Below are positions 59,873 to 64,000 of a stretch of 64,000 nt of DNA, piece after piece. This DNA comes from Neurospora intermedia (Eukaryota > Ascomycota > Sordariomycetes > Sordariales > Sordariaceae). The position numbers were made by a program, and so were the translations under genes. The stretch spans positions 3,968,001-4,032,000 of the forward strand of contig BTPP01000004.1 of NCBI GenBank assembly GCA_037102815.1, read 5' to 3'. How positions within the stretch are numbered: position 1 is the stretch's first letter; each line of letters starts with the position of its first letter. The notes beneath the pieces were generated by a model. The model was not told the DNA's origin, did no database searches, and worked only from the letters and a program-made list of their open reading frames with translations.

Positions 59873-62800
59873 AGGAGAGCGAACCAGCCGCAGTCTGATT
59901 GACGTCGAGTGTGAAAATGTACCACGGTACCAGTCCGTGATGAAGGTCAAACAGGGACCTGTACATATAGAACTGAATAATGACGGAATGGAATTTTAAT
60001 CGCTTCGAGGGGCACAAAGTAAGCCCGTGCTGATTCGATTTGCTAGACAGCTACAATGCAATCTCATGAGCCGGTATGGACGCACGTTCTGTCAATTTGT
60101 CGACGAAGTTCGATTATCGGCCTGATATACAATCTCTCCAGCGAACATGGACACCCCCGTCGGAACACGCACACACAGTTCATGCAACATATCCACTACG
60201 ACTGTATTCCTCCGCCTATCTGTATCGTGCCGGAGCTGAAGCTGTTTGAACGTTTGAAGAGCAGCTGAGGTTTGGAAAACAGCCAAAGGCTCGAGAAGAG
60301 AGATGCCGTCACACACTTGTACAACGTCCATTCCGCTGTGGCTCCAACGGACTTTCACCCCCCCAAAAGCCCTTTAACTCCCCGGTTCGTCCTGAATTAC
60401 TGAAATCTAACCTTCAGGAGCTTTATGGTATGAATAGCCTGCACAAGGGATCGGTAGATATTCAGGCCACCCACGTAATCGTCATTTAGGGAATCGGTTC
60501 GCGTGACGGATGAAGAGTGCAGCGTGAGTCTAATGCCAGCAAACATTTGATTTCTATCTGGTCCTCAGCTCGTTCTAGTTGCATATTGACATTATCTCCA
60601 TATCAACAGTTCATTTGCAACAGCATGTGAGATGGGCAGGGCTTACTTGCGACTTTGTGAGCTGCAAGAGCTTTAATGCATAGTACAGCTCTTTTCAGTT
60701 TTGGAGGCTTTGGCCACCGAGAGGGCAGTGCAACGACCCGGGTGTCACCGAGCGAGCGTCAAGGTGCCCGCTAGTTGTTGCTAAAAATATCATCGGCCCC
60801 GAAGGACCGGGAGTCATGGTTGGGACACTGCATTTGTGGTGTACGTCCAATTGACACCCATCGGCCCCGTTGGGCTTGACCAGGCAAGGACCTGATGTGT
60901 GCATTCAATCCGTCAAAAGCTCATCTTGGTACCACATCACCATTTCTGTACATCGCAGATCAATTACCAAGCTCCAACATGTTGATACTCGGCTTCTTTA
61001 ATGTCAACTCTCGTACATATGTGAAGCAAAGTTCATGGCTTTCAATGAAGGGCACGTCGTTAGGTTGCAAATCACCATGGCGCTGCTCCCATCAATGTAT
61101 TCATTTGGATATCCTGAGAACAATGAAGTTTCTCTATTGGGGGTTAGAAGATCATCAAACCCCTAAAACATGGCCGCATTGATCCGCCGCTCCCACCTTG
61201 AGGTTACTCTATCCTGATATGTGTTTCAAGGCGCACCATGTATTTCACCGTCCATTGACCATGTTTTGCAACTTCGTTCTTTTCCAGCACAGCCGGCTCG
61301 GTTGCCGTGAGAAAAGTCAGGTCCTTGTCAAGGCAATCGAAGTACGATATGAACACCGCAGTGGCGGATGTATTGAGAAGGCTCTGGGGTATGGAGGTTA
61401 GTTTAGACAAAGCCAAGGCTGTGCGGCTTGAACGGCCTAGCCTATCTACGGATCTATATACGCTCTTCACGTCTTTGGAATCTCAAATAGATTTAGGCTC
61501 AAGGTCCGTTCCCGTCTCCGCCTTTGTTTCCAACAAAAATTCCAATGGTAATCTCCGTCCTGCATCCAATGCCCATACTCACGGCATCGATATCAGTCGG
61601 CTCTTCCGACATTGTTCTGCCCAGCCTTTGATCAGCAAGCTGAACTGTCATGGCGCCTTGATAACCTTGGCCTGCGAATGTGATGTTACCCACATCCAAC
61701 CGGTTGATAGTATCGAAGGAGTCGAAAAGAGGGCTTCAGCACGCGGAACACAGCCCCGCGAGGAGACCCTAGGATGGCCCAGGGTGGCAGAAAGTGGCAT
61801 TTTGATGGCCCCCCGTCCCCTGCTTTCGTCCGATCCATTGGATCCGCCCAGCTGCACCTTGCGGGGGGTGGAGGCCATTCAGCACCAACGGCCTGCCGTG
61901 TTGCGGATCCTTGGAATTTTAGGTGCCTGGAACCGATGAACCTTGAACCCTTTTCATCTCATTCCTTTTTGTGCCCCGTCCCTTGCTCCACAGCTGCCCG
62001 CTCTAAGCTCTGACATCAAACTCGGAGCTTTTGGTAAGCTCCGAACAGCTAGCTGTGCGCACCAAGAGACGGGAACCCCTCTAAGAGACTGAAACCCCGT
62101 CACAGTGTTCCATTGTGATCTCACTTGTGCAAGCCAACATTTGAATGTCAAGGCGCCAGGGCTTCTCACAGTCTCCTCACGTTCCATCGCCACTATTCCT
62201 ACTACCTACCTCTTCGCATACCCTGCTCCGTCCTCGTAGGGCGTTGGGAACCCGGACACGGCGATCTTGACGTTACCTCGCGGAGGAGGCCACTCCCCAT
62301 TCCCGCTTTGTTCCAACAAGAGTAGAGTGTTCGCTGCGGTTGGTTGCCGTACTGCTTCTGCTGCTGTCACCTGTATGCGTGGAATCGGACGCTTCAGTTG
62401 TGGTTCAGTTTTACATGCGTCTTTTGTGCCGTGGGCTTCTATCATCCCCCTACCTGTACGTACGCAGTGCATGTGCGTCCCTGTGAGGCCAGCACTGTCC
62501 TTCACGCCCAAACAATTCAGGCTATCTGACGACGCGGTACAAGTGAAAGCGCTCTGGGAATAACAGAACCAGTTCAGTTTGTCGTCAACGGTGCTTCTTT
62601 CAGACCAAGCCTGGTTCCATCCATCCCAGCTTGCCCGCTTAAGTCCAAGGCCTGTCAGCACCCGTCTGGGGTTATCTGCTGCTATCAGATCTATTACTGG
62701 AACCCGGCAGCAGCGCAACAGCAGAGAGGAGGAAGACACTGCCTCTGTCACCACCACCATCACCACCACCGCCACCACCACCCCCCGCGCATCCGGCAGC

Positions 62801-62897
62801 CCACGTTTGCTGTCCAGGTAACGGGGTCCGGCTCTTTGATCGTCGCCAGCACAACACCGCCCTCTCTTTTTTTCCTTTCATCTCGACTCTCCCGATA
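59873..62897. other. Intergenic, NDUFS6 to Gln-rich gene
   Basis: This 3-kb stretch has no supported gene. The open frame at 61307-61939 starts at GTG and has no domain. A CACCAC/CCACCG trinucleotide repeat at about 62,749-62,788 and Cys/Ser-rich frames precede the next start codon, probably its leader. Confidence 0.5.
62749..62788. repeat. CAC-type trinucleotide repeat
   Basis: Degenerate CACCAC/CACCGC units ending in a C run, about 110 bp upstream of the Gln-rich gene, probably in its leader. Confidence 0.75.
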
Positions 62898-64000
62898 ATG
62901 CCGTTCTATCGGTCTTCTAAGCACAACCGATCTCAACACAACCTGTTGGGGTCATCGATTGCTGAAGACCCTTCGCAGGCAACATCCTCCGTTCAATCAG
63001 GCGCGAGCCTGGGCCCGGGCGCTGCAAACCCCTCTTCAGCCTTACCAAACTCGACCTTCAGCTCTGGCTCCAACGAATCTTTTCAGATCGATAACGGCGC
63101 CGGAAGACTGAACCTCGTACAGGCCTCACAGTCGCAGCCGTCGCGCTTGGTGAATATTCACAACAATCCCGCCAGCGGCCCCTCTCATCCCGCTGATTCT
63201 GTTCCACAATTGCAACATTCTAACACGGTAATTGGTGTCGTTGAGTCTCGCCAGAGAGACCACGACTTCGCAGATCAAGTGGCCCGGTCGCACTCCCATC
63301 ACTTCCCCCAAATTTCACCAACCCAGGCCCAACAGCAGCAGCAGCAACAGCAGCAACAGCAGCAGCAACAACAACAGCAACCCTCTCCGGCCACACCTCA
63401 ACAGCACCACCATCTTCAAATTCAACAACAGCCGCAGTCAAGTCTTGGATCAAACTCAGTTGATAATCTACCAGACACAGCTTCCATTCATAATTCCCCA
63501 TTCTCCGGCCAGGGACAAGGCCAAGCTTTTGTTGCAAACCAGCAGCCGCCCCCACCCCCGCCCAAGACAAAGCAGTCCACGCGCAGACTGATCAAAAACA
63601 TACTGAGTGGCTCGTCCTCGCATCGTAACCAAGATTCTCAATCTGGACAAAGTTCGTGGAGCGATCCTTCAGGTATTGTTCGCAGATCGTCAAGGCGTAT
63701 AAGCCAGCCGCCTCCTCCTCCCGCCATCCGCACAGGTGTATCCCAGGTTTCGCTTGGCCATCCTGCCGACTGGCAAGCCCAGTATCCTTCATCGCAGCCT
63801 TCGCCTCTCCAAACGGCAGAGTATCGAGACTCGTATCTTGTTGCGGCACAAGAAAGAGACTTGCATCTCCAGAACCCGCAAGACCAATACAACCCCACTA
63901 TTCGACCGGTCCCTCCTGAGAAAGACGTCTCGCCTTATTCAGTGGGGGAAAGCGGGTACCATCAACAGCAAGCCCATTCGCAACTGCAGGTTAAGATCCC
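62898..64000 (+). CDS. Gln/Pro/Ser-rich protein, 5' part only (runs off the window)
   Basis: The frame from the ATG at 62898 is open for 367 codons to the window edge, without an intron. It starts MPFYRSSKHKRSQHNLLGSS and is low-complexity. A run of 17 consecutive Gln (63330-63380, mixed CAG/CAA) is followed by further Gln/His/Pro clusters and PPPPPP tracts. One island looks conserved: KTKQSTRRLIKNILSGSSS (about residue 225), basic and helical. I do not recognise the family. The layout (disordered, proline-rich, short basic motif) suits a cell-polarity, actin or membrane scaffold, but that is a guess. The first residues are polar, so it is not secreted. The catalytic or folded part, if any, lies beyond the window. 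Confidence 0.7.
   Translation, partial: MPFYRSSKHNRSQHNLLGSSIAEDPSQATSSVQSGASLGPGAANPSSALPNSTFSSGSNESFQIDNGAGRLNLVQASQSQPSRLVNIHNNPASGPSHPADSVPQLQHSNTVIGVVESRQRDHDFADQVARSHSHHFPQISPTQAQQQQQQQQQQQQQQQQQPSPATPQQHHHLQIQQQPQSSLGSNSVDNLPDTASIHNSPFSGQGQGQAFVANQQPPPPPPKTKQSTRRLIKNILSGSSSHRNQDSQSGQSSWSDPSGIVRRSSRRISQPPPPPAIRTGVSQVSLGHPADWQAQYPSSQPSPLQTAEYRDSYLVAAQERDLHLQNPQDQYNPTIRPVPPEKDVSPYSVGESGYHQQQAHSQLQVKI

Noticed and set aside
61307-61939. 210-codon plus-strand frame
   Set aside because: It begins at GTG, has no recognisable domain, and composition resembles intergenic DNA.

Overview
The window is nuclear DNA of a filamentous ascomycete, most likely a Sordariomycete. The genes carry short introns (about 50-125 nt) with GTAAGT/GTATGT-like donors and GCTAAC/ACTAAC branch points. 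The proteins look like Pezizomycotina orthologues throughout, intergenic spaces are 0.1-8.7 kb, and there are no bacterial-style operons. No rRNA, tRNA, CRISPR array or autonomous transposon was recognised.

Layout. 0.8-9 kb: mitochondrial glutamyl-tRNA synthetase (+), COP9 signalosome CSN5 (-), prephenate dehydrogenase TYR1 (-) and an ATS1/RCC1-like beta-propeller (+). 9-22.4 kb: checkpoint clamp RAD9 (-), an F-box/LRR-like gene (+), Hsp90 co-chaperone CDC37 (+), a secreted GPI-anchored PLC-like protein (+) and a second F-box-like gene (+). 24-30 kb: RPS18/uS13 (+), SDO1/SBDS (-) and vacuolar carboxypeptidase Y (+). 32-35 kb: a cAMP phosphodiesterase (-), followed by 8.7 kb without a convincing gene. 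That stretch is rich in homopolymers, palindromic TACCTA/TAGGTA motifs and a 244-bp MITE-like inverted-repeat element. 43-55 kb: ubiquitin protease UBP12 (-) and insulysin-type peptidase STE23 (-). 57-60 kb: exosome cofactor MPP6 with a C-terminal zinc knuckle (-), divergent from complex I subunit NDUFS6 (+). From 62.9 kb to the edge: the 5' part of a Gln/Pro/Ser-rich unknown protein.

Most genes are housekeeping. A loose thread is ubiquitin/cullin control: CSN5, a UBP12-type deubiquitinase and two F-box-like genes. Ribosome production is represented by RPS18 and SDO1 (convergent), and RNA surveillance by MPP6.

I rebuilt exon structures by hand, requiring reading-frame continuity and family alignment. 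The main second-look points are three GC-AG introns among about 34; an STE23 carrying both a long basic N-terminal extension and a C-terminal SKL; a 200-codon ATG-less open extension upstream of UBP12; a telobox plus CACGTG promoter on RPS18; a frame-shifting 11-nt candidate microexon in TYR1; and the MITE-like element. I did not find a clearly new multi-gene system.
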